The notes below the pieces were generated by a model that ran no database searches, was not told the DNA's origin, and worked only from the letters and a program-made list of their open reading frames with translations. Positions 34,398 to 46,300 of a stretch of 64,000 nt of DNA are shown here, piece by piece. The DNA is from Mytilus edulis (lineage: Eukaryota; Mollusca; Bivalvia; Mytilida; Mytilidae). Where the stretch lies: the NCBI RefSeq assembly GCF_963676685.1, contig NC_092344.1, forward strand, positions 45,716,830-45,780,829. Direction: 5' to 3'. Numbering within the stretch: position 1 is the first letter of the stretch; each line of letters opens with the position of its first letter. The position numbers and the translations under genes were made by a program.

Positions 34398-35589
34398 TAG
34401 GGATGGCAACGAGTACTCGAGTACTCGCTCGGAAGACCGAGTACTCGGGTACAGTTTTAGTACTCGGATACTCGTTTGCTTTTTATACATCTTGAGATAG
34501 TTCTCTTCACATTTCCACTCAATTTTAGTTCTGTTGAAATTTCTCCTTCGTAATACTCAATAAAATAAATTAATAACATAACTATGTTTATCCTGAGGAT
34601 ACTATCTGTTATAGTAGTACCAGCAACGTCCTTTCCTTTCGAGGGAATATTTTCATGTGCACTCCTTGTAACAAAAAAAAAATAGAGAGTTTTACAGTCT
34701 TTCGTCTGAAATTGTTGACCAGATCATATTTTTAAACGAACACAAAATCAAAGTAACCTGCGGGGAACCCTACACAACTGATTGAGAAATTTTTAACGGT
34801 GTTTGTACACGGATCAACACTTTCATGGATTAATAATTAACTCATCACAAGCCGTAAAAACTTACCTTTGTTTGTTAATCAAGACTTCTGATTGGTATGA
34901 GATGTATATTTAAATTAATTTAATTACTCTTTTTTATAGCTTAACTATAATTGTTTAATTTACAATTTAGAGATATGCGAAAGTATGAGAGCGACATTCA
35001 ACCACAAAAGTTGAAAATAAACTAACAACGTCATGGCTAAAGAAAAAAAAGAAAATCAGACAAACGATAGTGCAAAAAAAACCCACAGAAACAGTAATAC
35101 TGAGCAACACGAAAAAGCACAAGTAATTTGAAGTCCAATATCATAATTGTTGTTGACAAATTTTAAATAGACAAGTCGTGTTATAAAAAATACCAACTCC
35201 TCAGGAACAGATGCTAAATATATTGTCTACTTTGTCGGACTTAAAATGCAAATATTTTTGATTTTTGCTTATAAAATATTTAGATTTTATTGAAATTTGG
35301 TTCATAAACACGTAAACAAACAATAATTGCTATTATGATAGGTTATTTGTTAAAACGACAGTCGTTTTTTTATTGTTTCATTGACACAAAAAACAGAGGA
35401 GCAAGCTATGTTTGTAGTACGTTTGTATTTCGTCAATGTGTTTATGAAAGGTAATAACAAAAGCACTGCATCCCACCTAAAATCTAACTTAAACTTTTCA
35501 ATAGACGTTTAAGATTCATCCGAGTACTTGCGAGTACTCGAGTATTATGAGTATCCGAGTATTAAATTTCAGATCTTTTGACATCCCTA
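34398..35589. mobile_element. Non-autonomous hAT element with 8-bp target duplication
   Basis: The ends are TAGGGATGGCAA and TTGACATCCCTA, flanked by the perfect 8-bp duplication ATTTAAAT (34390-34397 and 35590-35597). Length is 1192 bp. Just inside both ends are clusters of CGAGTACTCG-type palindromes (34409-34470 and 35520-35562), likely transposase-binding repeats. The centre carries a diverged R11-like piece (34985-35100) and no transposase. An 8-bp duplication and a TAGGGATG end are typical of hAT (established). The 101- and 114-codon frames at its right end are artefacts of the palindromes and flank. Confidence 0.92.
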
Positions 35590-35769
35590 ATTTAAATACA
35601 TTTACTGTATCAAAAGTATATACAAGACGACACCTATACTTGCTAACTTCACATGAGCCTATTAAAGTTTCCAAAGTTTTTTGTGTTGTAGTGAAATTCA
35701 ATTCTAAGGAATCGAAATCAAACTTTAAAATCAAAGAGCTGATTACTCTGATTTGGAAAATTTTAAGAA

Positions 35770-35965
35770 TAGAAATGGGGAATGTGTCAAAGAGACAACA
35801 ACCCGACCATAGAACAGACAACAGCAGAAGGTCACCAACAGGTCTTCAATGCAGCGAGAAATTCTCGCACCCGGAGGCGTCCTTCAGCTGACCCCTAAAC
35901 AAATATATATACTAGTTCAGTGATAATGAACGCCATATTAAACTCCAAATTGTACAAATGTAGCG
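35770..35965 (-). repeat. Dispersed repeat R10b, inverted
   Basis: aatggggaatgtgtcaaaga, gacaacaacccgaccat, tcttcaatgcagcgagaaat, cggaggcgtccttcagctga: the reverse complement of the pattern at 18395-18650. Confidence 0.8.
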
Positions 35966-35969
35966 GTGT

Positions 35970-37680
35970 TAAACATGTTTATGAGAATTCAGCCCTCCCC
36001 TATACCCAGTCTGCTCTGTCCCATTATTGCTTTCGACAGGTTCTTTTCTTCCAAAAATAATAATCTTTAGTTATACTCATAAATCAACCAAAACTCATTA
36101 TACTAAACATAAAAATCTGCAAAAACTTGATTCAAATTAAATTTTCTGTAACTAAATTTTATACATTTGTCTCAGCATGGTCAACTTGATTCAAGCAATT
36201 ATAACCGTAATTGTTTTGGTTTCATTTGAAAGCTTTCTGTCAAAGGTAGATAGTTCACTTTGGGTATTACGACTACCTTTTCGCACATAAACAATGGTCG
36301 AGATTTGATTAAACTAGGGTTTTCATTATACACATATATTGAAAATTTCTAAATATATCAAATGCAGATATGTGTCAGGCCAGGGATTGGGTTTCGAGCA
36401 CTTGTTAGAATTTCAAACCCGTTCATTTTCTGAATGTGCTCGTCAGAAATCAGAATTGTTTTTTAGCTAATATTTTTTTACACAGAAGTACTAGTACAAA
36501 ATAAGACGTTTAATTGAACATTATTCGTGCCATATAACACGAGCGCAACAATTATCGATAATATTTAATATCTTTACAAGTTTAAAAATAAATACATGAA
36601 TATTAACTGCAACTTGATAGTATCTGAAGAAATTTCGTATCGAATTCATTTCGTAGTTTCCAATCATATTGCTACATCGGATGTATGGATAATATTAATA
36701 CTAATTTGCTTCGTAAGTTGGAAAGAAGCCTGGTAAAAATGTGATAATAAAAGTTTATAGATAAAATCAAACACTCTTTTTTTTACGACAATGTATTGTC
36801 AAGAAGTACATTTAATTTTCTCTACCTAGATTTGTGTGGTGCTTAATTGTCGTTTTGAATCGTATTTATGAAAAAGATATAACACTTTTCTTTGGTTCGT
36901 CTTTTTGCTGGAAAGGCACACTTAAGGCACTTGTCACAGAAAAAAAAAAGAGATATATAATGATTCTTTTTTATAAGACAAGTGCCTGTGTGGCAAGAAT
37001 GTGTAAAATACTTAATAATTGTTCGTATTGTTCAAAAAGGAACTTATGTGTACCTAAAAAAATTGATATGTACAAGCTTTCAAAGGCCGGGTTTAAATAG
37101 TCTGAAAATAGGTTAACTGAACAGGGAATAGAATAAATACGTTTTGGTATCATCGTGATCATTGTTTCTTTGCTTTGGGGTATATATATATATATATCTG
37201 ATGGTGATGCAACACAGTGATGAAAATATTTATAACAAATATGGGTTTAAGACTTTGAAAGCGATCGTCCACTTTTTGTAGATCTCATATTACAGATTAG
37301 TTTTGCTGTTAACAATTTTTACCTATTGATAATAGCTTTTGAGGAAATTGGCCAAAACACAAAAAATATGTTGTAAGCTTTGTTTTCAGACAATTAGCAC
37401 CTTAGGCGATACTCAATACTTCAAAAATATTGGAGTATGTAAATATCTTATCTTTTAAAACAGTTTCTTCTATCCAATAAAATGAGTTGAAAGGCAAAAA
37501 TCAAGAACACTAGCTAAACGTTTGAACACATTGTTTGAATTAATTTCTAAATCTTTTTACTTTCATTTTAAATTGTTTGAACTGAAAATAAAAAATGTTG
37601 CCCTAGACATAAATAATCTGCCTCCAAAAAAAGCAAGAAATGATTTTGTACAATATACAATTAAAATAACCTGTCTAGCA
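35970..37680. other. Intergenic stretch, nothing recognised
   Basis: No gene is supported. An 88-codon frame at 36834-37100 is cysteine-containing, but I recognise no domain or splice structure. A (TA)n run lies at 37180-37197. Confidence 0.4.
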
Positions 37681-37683
37681 ACA

Positions 37684-38381
37684 GTCGATGCCACTGCTGG
37701 TGGACGTTTCGTCCCCGAGGGTATCACCAGCCCAGTAGTCAGCACTTCGGTGTTGACATGAATATCAATTATATGGTCATTTTTATAAATTTTCTGTTTA
37801 CAAAACTTTGAATTTTTCGAAAAACTAAGGATTTTCTTACCCCAGGAGTAGATTACCTTAGCCGTATTTGGCACAACTTTTTGGAATTTTGGGTCCTCAA
37901 TGCTCTTCAACTTTGTATTTATTTGGCTTTTTAACTATTTTGATCTGAGCGTCACTGATGAGTCTTATGTAGACGAAACGCGCGTCTGGCGTATAAATTT
38001 ATAATCCTGGTACTTTTGATAACTATTTACACCACTGGGTCGATGCCACTGCTGGTGGACGTTTCGTCCCCGAGGGTATCACCAGCCCAGTAGTCAGCAC
38101 TTCGGTGTTGACATGAATATCAATTATATGGTCATTTTTATAAATTTTCTGTTTACAAAACTTTGAATTTTTCGAAAAACTAAGGATTTTCTTACCCCAG
38201 GAGTAGATTACCTTAGCCGTATTTGGCACAACTTTTTGGAATTTTGGGTCCTCAATGCTCTTCAACTTTGTATTTATTTGGCTTTTTAACTATTTTGATC
38301 TGAGCGTCACTGATGAGTCTTATGTAGACGAAACGCGCGTCTGGCGTATAAATTTATAATCCTGGTACTTTTGATAACTAT
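37684..38381 (+). repeat. Repeat R8, 355-bp tandem dimer
   Basis: gtcgatgccactgctggtgg starts at 37684 and again at 38039, 355 bp apart, and the two units are almost identical. Each unit runs through 'cgtttcgtccccgagggtat', 'taccttagccgtatttggca', 'gatctgagcgtcactgatga' and 'gacgaaacgcgcgtctggcg' and ends ttttgataactatt. The single 3' halves elsewhere (14285, 13185, 19389) show this is a dispersed family, possibly SINE-like. Frames reading VNTEVLTTGLVIPSGTKRPP on the minus strand recur because of the repeat. Confidence 0.92.
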
Positions 38382-38562
38382 TTTCATAAAAAAAATTCTC
38401 AAGCATTTCAATTGTTAAAGAATATTCTGGATTTTGTATTATTATTTTTTAGCAGACTACCCCTTCATTTTATTTTTATTGGTGCATGGTGCCAAAAGGA
38501 CTTTATTCAACAGAAATAATGGACCACAATTTACTACGCACCTTTGTCATGGTTTAATTCAC

Positions 38563-39320
38563 TTGTCCAAAATACATGATCACAGTGGTGTAGCCATACA
38601 TACATGATCACAGCAGCATGATCAAACCGTGACAGTGGTATTCCCATACACACATAGTCAAACCTGTGCAATTATACATACATGCATGTGGTGTTATCAT
38701 ACATGTATGATCACAGTAGTGTTATTATACACACATAGTCAAACCTGTGCATTTATACATACATGATTGTGGTGTTATCATACATGTATGATCACAATAG
38801 TGTTATTATACACACATAGTCAAACCTGTGTATTTATACATACATGATTGTGGTGTTATCATACATGTATGATCACAGTAGTGTTATTATACACACATAG
38901 TCAAACCTGTGTATTTATACATACATGATTGTGGTGTTATCATACATGTATGATCACAGTAGTGTTATTATACACACATAGTCAAACCTGTGCAATTATA
39001 CATACATGATTGTGGTGTTATCATACATGTATGATCACAGTAGTGTTATTATACACACATAGTCAATCCTGTGCATTTATACATACATGATTGTGGTGTT
39101 ATCATACATGTATGATCACAGTAGTGTTATTAATTATATGCATATAGTCAAACCTGTGTAATTATACATACATGATTGTGGTGTTATCATACATATATGA
39201 TCACAATAGTGTTATAATACGCACATAGTTAAACATGTGCAATTATACATACATGATTGTGGTGTTATCATACATATATGATCACAATAGGGTTACCATA
39301 CATACATGGTCACAGAAGAT
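38563..39320 (+). repeat. 81-bp satellite, about nine units
   Basis: tagtcaaacctgtg occurs at 38655, 38736, 38817, 38898, 38979, 39060, 39145 and 39226: six of seven steps are 81 bp and one is 85. The unit contains the palindromes atacatgtatgatcac and catacatg. Outer units are diverged, inner ones nearly identical. Confidence 0.95.
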
Positions 39321-39329
39321 TATGTGGCT

Positions 39330-39815
39330 AAATGAAAGCCTTTTTTTAAGAATAAAACTAATGAATGCACTGGAGTAACACATGATCTAAACCTTTTCAT
39401 TTTCTAGAATTCTAAATAAACTCTTACTCTAAATAATTTTCTGTTCTGAGTCATTTAGATAATACTTTGAACATGTTGAATATGTCAATATTTTGCCAGA
39501 GGAGCAATAGCAATGATGGAGATGAACATCAAGTAAATTTCAGAGAGCAAGTTGTACTTACAATGAGATGAGTTCTTATTCTCTTATTGGTTTCATTATT
39601 TTGGAACTACTCTGAATTATCAAGGGTGATAAGTTACTAAAATTAACTTAAATGAAATGAAATGTATGAGTCTTATTGAGTGGTTGTCATTGATTGCTCT
39701 TTGTAATGTTTGTTTCTTTTTCATAGTTGTATCATATGTCAGGCTGTAATTTTTTGTTAAATATTTTTCTATTTTGTTATTTGAGGCCTTTGAAAGCTTA
39801 CTTTATGGTTGTTGG
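39330..39815. other. 3' flank of TRMU, nothing recognised
   Basis: No gene or named repeat is seen. The 3' UTR probably ends close to 39800. Confidence 0.4.
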
Positions 39816-39820
39816 TTTTT

Positions 39821-39826
39821 TTTATT
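39821..39826 (-). promoter_or_regulatory. Poly(A) signal AATAAA of TRMU
   Basis: AATAAA on the minus strand about 150 nt after the TRMU stop codon. Its use is inferred from position. Confidence 0.5.
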
Positions 39827-39978
39827 TTGAATTCCCTTCTATGACCTCTTATAACTAATTACCACAACATATTGACCCTTATGAATAGTTGTCTTAATGG
39901 CAAGCATATCCCAATTCCTACATTTACATTGCTAGTGAAAACATATTCATATAAATAAAACATAACAAATTATATATA

Positions 39979-40323
39979 TCATGAAAATCCTTTAGCAATT
40001 TTAACTCTATCTTTGCAATTTAAAACATATAATGAAGGACCAGTACGTAGTATCCGTGCACTTCCTAAACACTCATTGTCTTTATAAAACACTGCATACT
40101 GCCCAGCTGCAATAGATCTCATTGGCTGAGCAAGTGATACAATTAAACTGTTCCCACCACTCAATGTTAATGTACATGGACTAATTGGATGGACATGTTG
40201 ATATCTAAAACCCACATCACACATCTGGTTCTGAATAAGATCACGAGGAGGTCGATGAATCCAATGAACTGGTTCAGTAAATAAAGTCTCAAAAAATAAT
40301 GCTGGATGATCTGTTCCTTTTGC
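39979..40323 (-). CDS. TRMU: TRMU terminal coding exon 8
   Basis: 114 codons and a TGA at 39979-39981. The acceptor is gagaaggcttctcttttcag-like (…cttctcttttcag). It encodes [47 protein letters not shown] and [15 protein letters not shown]. It is the C-terminal beta-barrel. Confidence 0.97.
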   Translation of the reverse strand, partial: AKGTDHPALFFETLFTEPVHWIHRPPRDLIQNQMCDVGFRYQHVHPISPCTLTLSGGNSLIVSLAQPMRSIAAGQYAVFYKDNECLGSARILRTGPSLYVLNCKDRVKIAKGFS

Positions 40324-43300
40324 CTGAAAAGAGAAGGATTTTTTTATTATTTCCTATTTCCTTATATACTGATCAATTTATGTTAATGTAGAAGAAATTG
40401 ATAATTAAAAAGGAAACATTACCAAATGTTAGGTATTATTATAGAAATTTCTATCATATTGTTTCAATCATGAGGATAGAAGTTGGAATAAACAACCAAA
40501 ATTCTGAAGGGTGTCAATTTTACATAAAGTTTTGGCAGCCATTCTCTCTTTACAAGACATTGTTTATTTTAATATTTTCAATCTCAATCCAATGTTATAA
40601 CTTACGTTAGACATGTTCAACTAGCCAAATTGGTTTTTGAACAAAAATGAAGGAAATAATATTAAAACTACATCAGATCAGATGCTTTAAACAAAGTTTG
40701 ATTGTTATTGTTCAAGTGACTTCAGTTAGATTTTTAAAAGTAAACGGTATCCAACTTTAGTCGAAAAGTTGATTTAAAGACAAACTCCCTCCACTGTTAA
40801 TGTCCATGTTTCAGAAAATATATGGGAATTATGACTGATAACTAGGACAATATTTGTTAAAATATCTTACCACATAAATAGTCTTTGAAGTTATATCAAA
40901 TGAGGAAACAAAGTATGCTTTATCAAGTCCAGATAGATGTGTTCTTTGTCCTATTGTCCAATAATGTGCTCCTGGAAATATAAAGTTAAAAAAGTTACAT
41001 ACAGCATGATTTTCATTAAGTTGAAAGAATTGTTTATTAATGGCAGTAAGTTTTTGCCAACTGGCCAGGCTACAAAATGTAACTGTGCAACTGCTCAGCA
41101 TGTCCGGCAAAGGTTGTAGCTCCATACAACATTTTAATGTTTTTGTTTAGTCAACTGCTTGAGGAAAACTCTCAAAGCCAGACAGAGGAAATTACACCCA
41201 TTAAATTAAATAAAAACACAAAAGACTATCATATTCCACATGTTCTTTGAAATGATATTGTTAGATTCAACCCAACTTAATGACACCAAAAAATTTTTAA
41301 AAACATAACCAAACATCCTCTTGAGGCACTGGTTGGCAACAGTCTTCCTCCCATGTTTTTGTTGTTTAGTTTTCAATTAAATAATCACACATGCATGACA
41401 TGAGTCTAACTGTTTTTGGATTATTCTTAGTCTCAGATATATAAAATTAGAAGTTTTTGCAAAATAAAGAATAACTACATTTTATAACTAAGCTAAATAT
41501 CAACCTTTATGGGCGCCAACAATTTCACCAGTTTCAACATCTACAAAATTTCCTGGCTTTTGTTCTATATACTGTAAAATAAGGCAATAATTTGTTCTTT
41601 CAAATATATATGTGACCCGCCATGACATTTGCAGGCTTATGTAGGTAGAACGTCATTGTTAGAAAAATTATAAACATGATAAATATCAAAATTCAATGAA
41701 ATATGTATTGTGAAGAAGTTCCTTGGCTTCTTTTTTGCGGACGTCGAACTTTACATCATATATAAGTTTTGAAAAAGTTTTAATTTATCGTTTGAAGTGA
41801 AAAATATTTGAATCTACATTTTAAATTGATACAAAAAAAAATTAAATTTCTGCTCTATAGATTTCCTTTCATAAATGAAGTATGAAATATATCCATAATA
41901 AATGCACCGTATCAAATGCATATGAGAGAACACCTACTTATAAACTGTTACAAACTATGTTAAGAGACATGCAAAATAAATCTAAATTAAACCAGATGCT
42001 CTGCAGGGCACAGCTTTATACGACTGTCGAGGTTGAACCCTGAACAGTTGGGGCAACTATGGACACAACATTTAAGCTGGATTCAGCTCTAAATTTGGAT
42101 TGTGATTAAATAGTCTGAAAAGAGAAAAATTGACCACCCCCCCCAATTTTTTTCTCACATCCCCCTTTCCCTTATTCCAAAACTGATCTCAATTCAAATT
42201 TCTAATGGAGTTTGCAACAATAACTACTTATTTAAATACATCATAAAATATTAAAATGTAAAAAAAGTGCTTGTAATCACTGAATGGTAAAGATTGTTTT
42301 AATTTTTTAGTTGGTAGTAAAAGTGAATATACATTGTATATTGTATAAAACAATGATTTAAGTTGATTCAATTACTATTCTGGACAAAGAAAGATAACTC
42401 CAATTTTCAAAGAATATTTCATAAAAACTGTGCAATTGAAAATTTCTTGCTTATTGCGTAATATTGTGCAATTAGATATTTCTTGGTATTGCGCAATACT
42501 GTGCAATTGAAGATTTTTTGCTATTGCACAATACTGTGCAATTGAAAATTTCTTGCTATTGCACAATACGGTGCAATTGAAAATTTCTTGCTATTGCACA
42601 ATACTTAATATAAAAATGTTGGACCCTGATTTAGACCAACTTGAAAACTGGGCCCATAATAAAAAAAATAGGTACATGTTTAGATTCGGCATATCAAAGA
42701 ACCCCAAGAATTCAATTTTTGTTAAAATCAAACTAAGTTTAATTTTGGACCCTTTGGACCTTAATGTAGACCAATTTGAAAAGGGGACCAAAAATTAAGA
42801 ATCTAAATACAGGATTAGATTCGGTATATCAAAGAACCCCAATAGTTCAATTTTGGCCCCTAATTCGTTGGGACCAAAACTCCCAAAATCAATCCAAACC
42901 TTCCTTTTGTGGTCATAAACCTTGTGTTAAAATTTCATAGATTTCTATTCACTTATACTAAAGTTATTGTGCAAAAACCAAGAAAAATGCTTATTTTCTG
43001 ACCTGTTTTTGGCCCCAAATTCCTAAACTGTTGGGACAAGTCCCAAAATTAATCCAAACCTTCGTTTTGTGGTCATAGACCTTATGTTAAAATTTCATAG
43101 ATTTCTGTTTACTTATTCTAAAGTTATTGTGCCAAAACCAAGATCAATGCTTATTTGGGTCCTTTTTGGCCCCTAATTCCTAAACTGTTGGGACCAAAAC
43201 ACCCAAAATCAATACCAACCTTCCTTTTATGGTCATAAACCTTGTGTTTAAATTTCATTGATTTCTATTTACTTTTACTAAAGTTAGAGTGCGAAAACCA

Positions 43301-46300
43301 AATGTCTTCAGACGACGACGACTACGGATGATGACGCCAACGTGATACCAATATACGACCAAACAATTTTCAATTTTTGCTGTCGTATAAAAAAGGAATT
43401 CTTAAAGCTTACTTGACAAATTTTAAACATATTTCAACAAGTTTAAATTACATGTTCTACAATAGAGCTACAAACAAAACCAAAATGCTCTGCTCTAAAG
43501 ATTTTCTTTAATAAATGGAGTCTGAAATATATCCATAATAAATTCACCGTATCAAATGCATATATGAAAACACCTCATTAACTGTTTCGCTTCACATACT
43601 ATGTTTAGAGACACATAAATCTAAATTAAAAAAAAAAGGAATTCTTAAAGTTTACTTTGACAAATTTTAAACTAACTTCATTTCAACAAGTTTAAAATAC
43701 ATGTTCTAAAATTGAGATAAGAATTGTTTGTATTTTAGTAAATTTAAGTGTTTGATATCTTATTCAAATATGCTATTGAACATTACTAAGAGCCAGTAAA
43801 TACAATAATTTTGTGCTTTATAAATTAGTGCCTTCAATAAATAAAAGTCGTCATAGAACAGTCTCATTTTCATACCGGTATTTGAAATGACTTGTTGCTT
43901 TTACAACAAATATGTCATTAAAACATTACTAGATCTTCTAGATAAATATACAAAAAGCAAATTTTAGAGAAAGTACCCTTCTTAGCCTTGAAGTGGCTAG
44001 TCACATAGTTAACGGCATTTTTCTCACAATGACTTTCTACCTCCATAAGCCTGGATATGTCGTGGTTGGTCGCATATTACAATTTTCAACATAAATGAAT
44101 AAAATCAAAGATTGGATCTGATTTTTAAGAAGAATAGTTTATGCATTTTCTTTGAAAGTTCTAGTCCAAATAACTAGGACATCTTGGAAGACAATCTAAA
44201 TTTTTGATTTGATGTTTTCTGTGACAATCTATGATAACAAACTTATCTTGTTCTTAAATTGGCTTAAACAGTTTTCAAAGTGCAAAATAAAGATCAGAAT
44301 GACATGGCTATGATGAACATCAAAATATGAATGCACTAAGTTATTTGATTGTAGGTCATTTGATATCTGAATTGTGAACTTTGACATACAAATTTAATAT
44401 GAGTCAATGAAGCATGAAATATAGGTCAATAGTGACCGAAATTTTTAATTGGAAGTTGCTAAATCCCCCTACTCTGTATTTTAAAGAATACAAGGCATAT
44501 CCCCAGTCACAGAATTACAAATGCATAATAATATAAGGAGATGTGTTAGTATTTCCAATTCATATACAATGAAATTAAGCAATCAGACACAGTCACCAGC
44601 TTGAAGGAACGTTTTAAGCTTACCTGTTCTACAAAAGACTGAAAATTTCTCTTGCCTATGAAACATATACCCATACTCTGTAATGAAAAGCAGTAAATGT
44701 TTAGTATTGTCTTTAAAAAGGAAATTAATAAACATTCTTATTTGTGTTACCTTTATTCATATTGGATAAACTGAACAAGAAGCTCATGAAGAGAACAAAA
44801 TATAGAAAGTTGAGATTAGTTTTCTAGCAACTTGCAATAGGTAAAAGTCAGCTACTGTGTTTGATCATATTAATTGGTTATCAGTATTCTTAGTATTGCT
44901 CATCACGAAGCAGTTGTAGGTATTGATTTTCTAAGTACTTTATATAATTTTGGAAAGTAGGTATTGATTTTCTAAGTACTTTATATAATTTTGGAAAGTA
45001 GGTATTGATTTTCTAAGTACTTTATATAATTTTGGAAAGTAGGTATTGATTTTCTAAGTACTTTATATAATTTTGGAAAGTAGGTATTGATTTTCTAAGT
45101 ACTTTATATAGTTTTTAAAAATTGCTTTAACTTATATAATATTGCTATTCCATCTATATTATAAATTCAACCATATTTCATATGTATTTTTATACTTTTT
45201 TCATAATTTGTACTTTTACTTTCCCTATTATAAGGTATGTAGTTACAAAAATATCAAACAAAAGACAAATCTAATAAGACTTTTCTTATGAATTTGGACA
45301 ATAGATCAATCACAAACTTAATTAAATGTTCCAGAAGTACAAAGTTACAATAGATTTATATGCAAGTTTTGCCAAAATCTTGAAATCAAATATTTACAGA
45401 AAATTACTAGACTACAATTCTTCATCAATCAGTGAAAATTAATGAATCAACAGTAATTATATATCAATGAATTTATGAGTCTTTATGATCAAGATTTTAC
45501 TAGAAGTAGCAAAAACATTTAACATAACCAGTCCTTCATGAAAATGGTGTCAAGTTAAAACACTTTAATTTCTCTACTGTAAATCTAACATAATTTGTAG
45601 TTTTCTTACATAAGATCATAGGCCATCATCGCCACTTGTTTTTCATTACTTACTTCTTTCTTCTTTGCAATTCTATCCAATCCAATTGACTCTGCTATCT
45701 TTTTAACGTCTTTTTTAAGTATATCACCAAGTGGAAAAACAGATTTCTGTAAAGCTCTTTGTGGTATCTGAGAGAGGAAAAGTGTTTGGTCTTTCCACTG
45801 GTCTAATGGTAACATTAATTTTATACCTAGTTGTAAGAGAGAGAAAAATAGAGTTCTATTAAATTTACAAATCTTTGATTTACTTGAAAACCTTTATACG
45901 ACTGCAGAGGTCGAACCCTGAACAGTTGGGGCAAGTATGGACAAAACATTCAAGCATGATACAGCTCTGAATTTGGATTGTGATCAAATTTTTGACATTA
46001 CATGGTTTTTTTTTACACAAAACAACTGCCAAGATTTTACAAATCAATTAAAGATTTCTTCTTCAAACTTTTTAAATCTAAAATTAAATAGTTGACACAG
46101 CATAGGTTTCTGACACAGAATGAATGTGGTCTAATGAACTTAAAATGTTTTTTTTGCCTTTGAGCAAATCACTATGCTGTTGAATATTAATCCTCTCAAA
46201 AAAATGTTTGAAGAAATTTTCTTTTTATTTATGAAATCTGAAATGAGAAAAATTTACCCCCCCCCCCCCTTTTTTTTCACATCCCCGTTTCCCTTTTTCA

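Noticed and set aside
35516-35891. 101- and 114-codon overlapping frames
   Set aside because: They cover the right end of the hAT element and an R10b repeat; no domain or conservation is visible.
37563-38265. Two near-identical minus-strand frames (115 and 80 codons)
   Set aside because: They are the two units of the R8 tandem dimer, not a duplicated gene.
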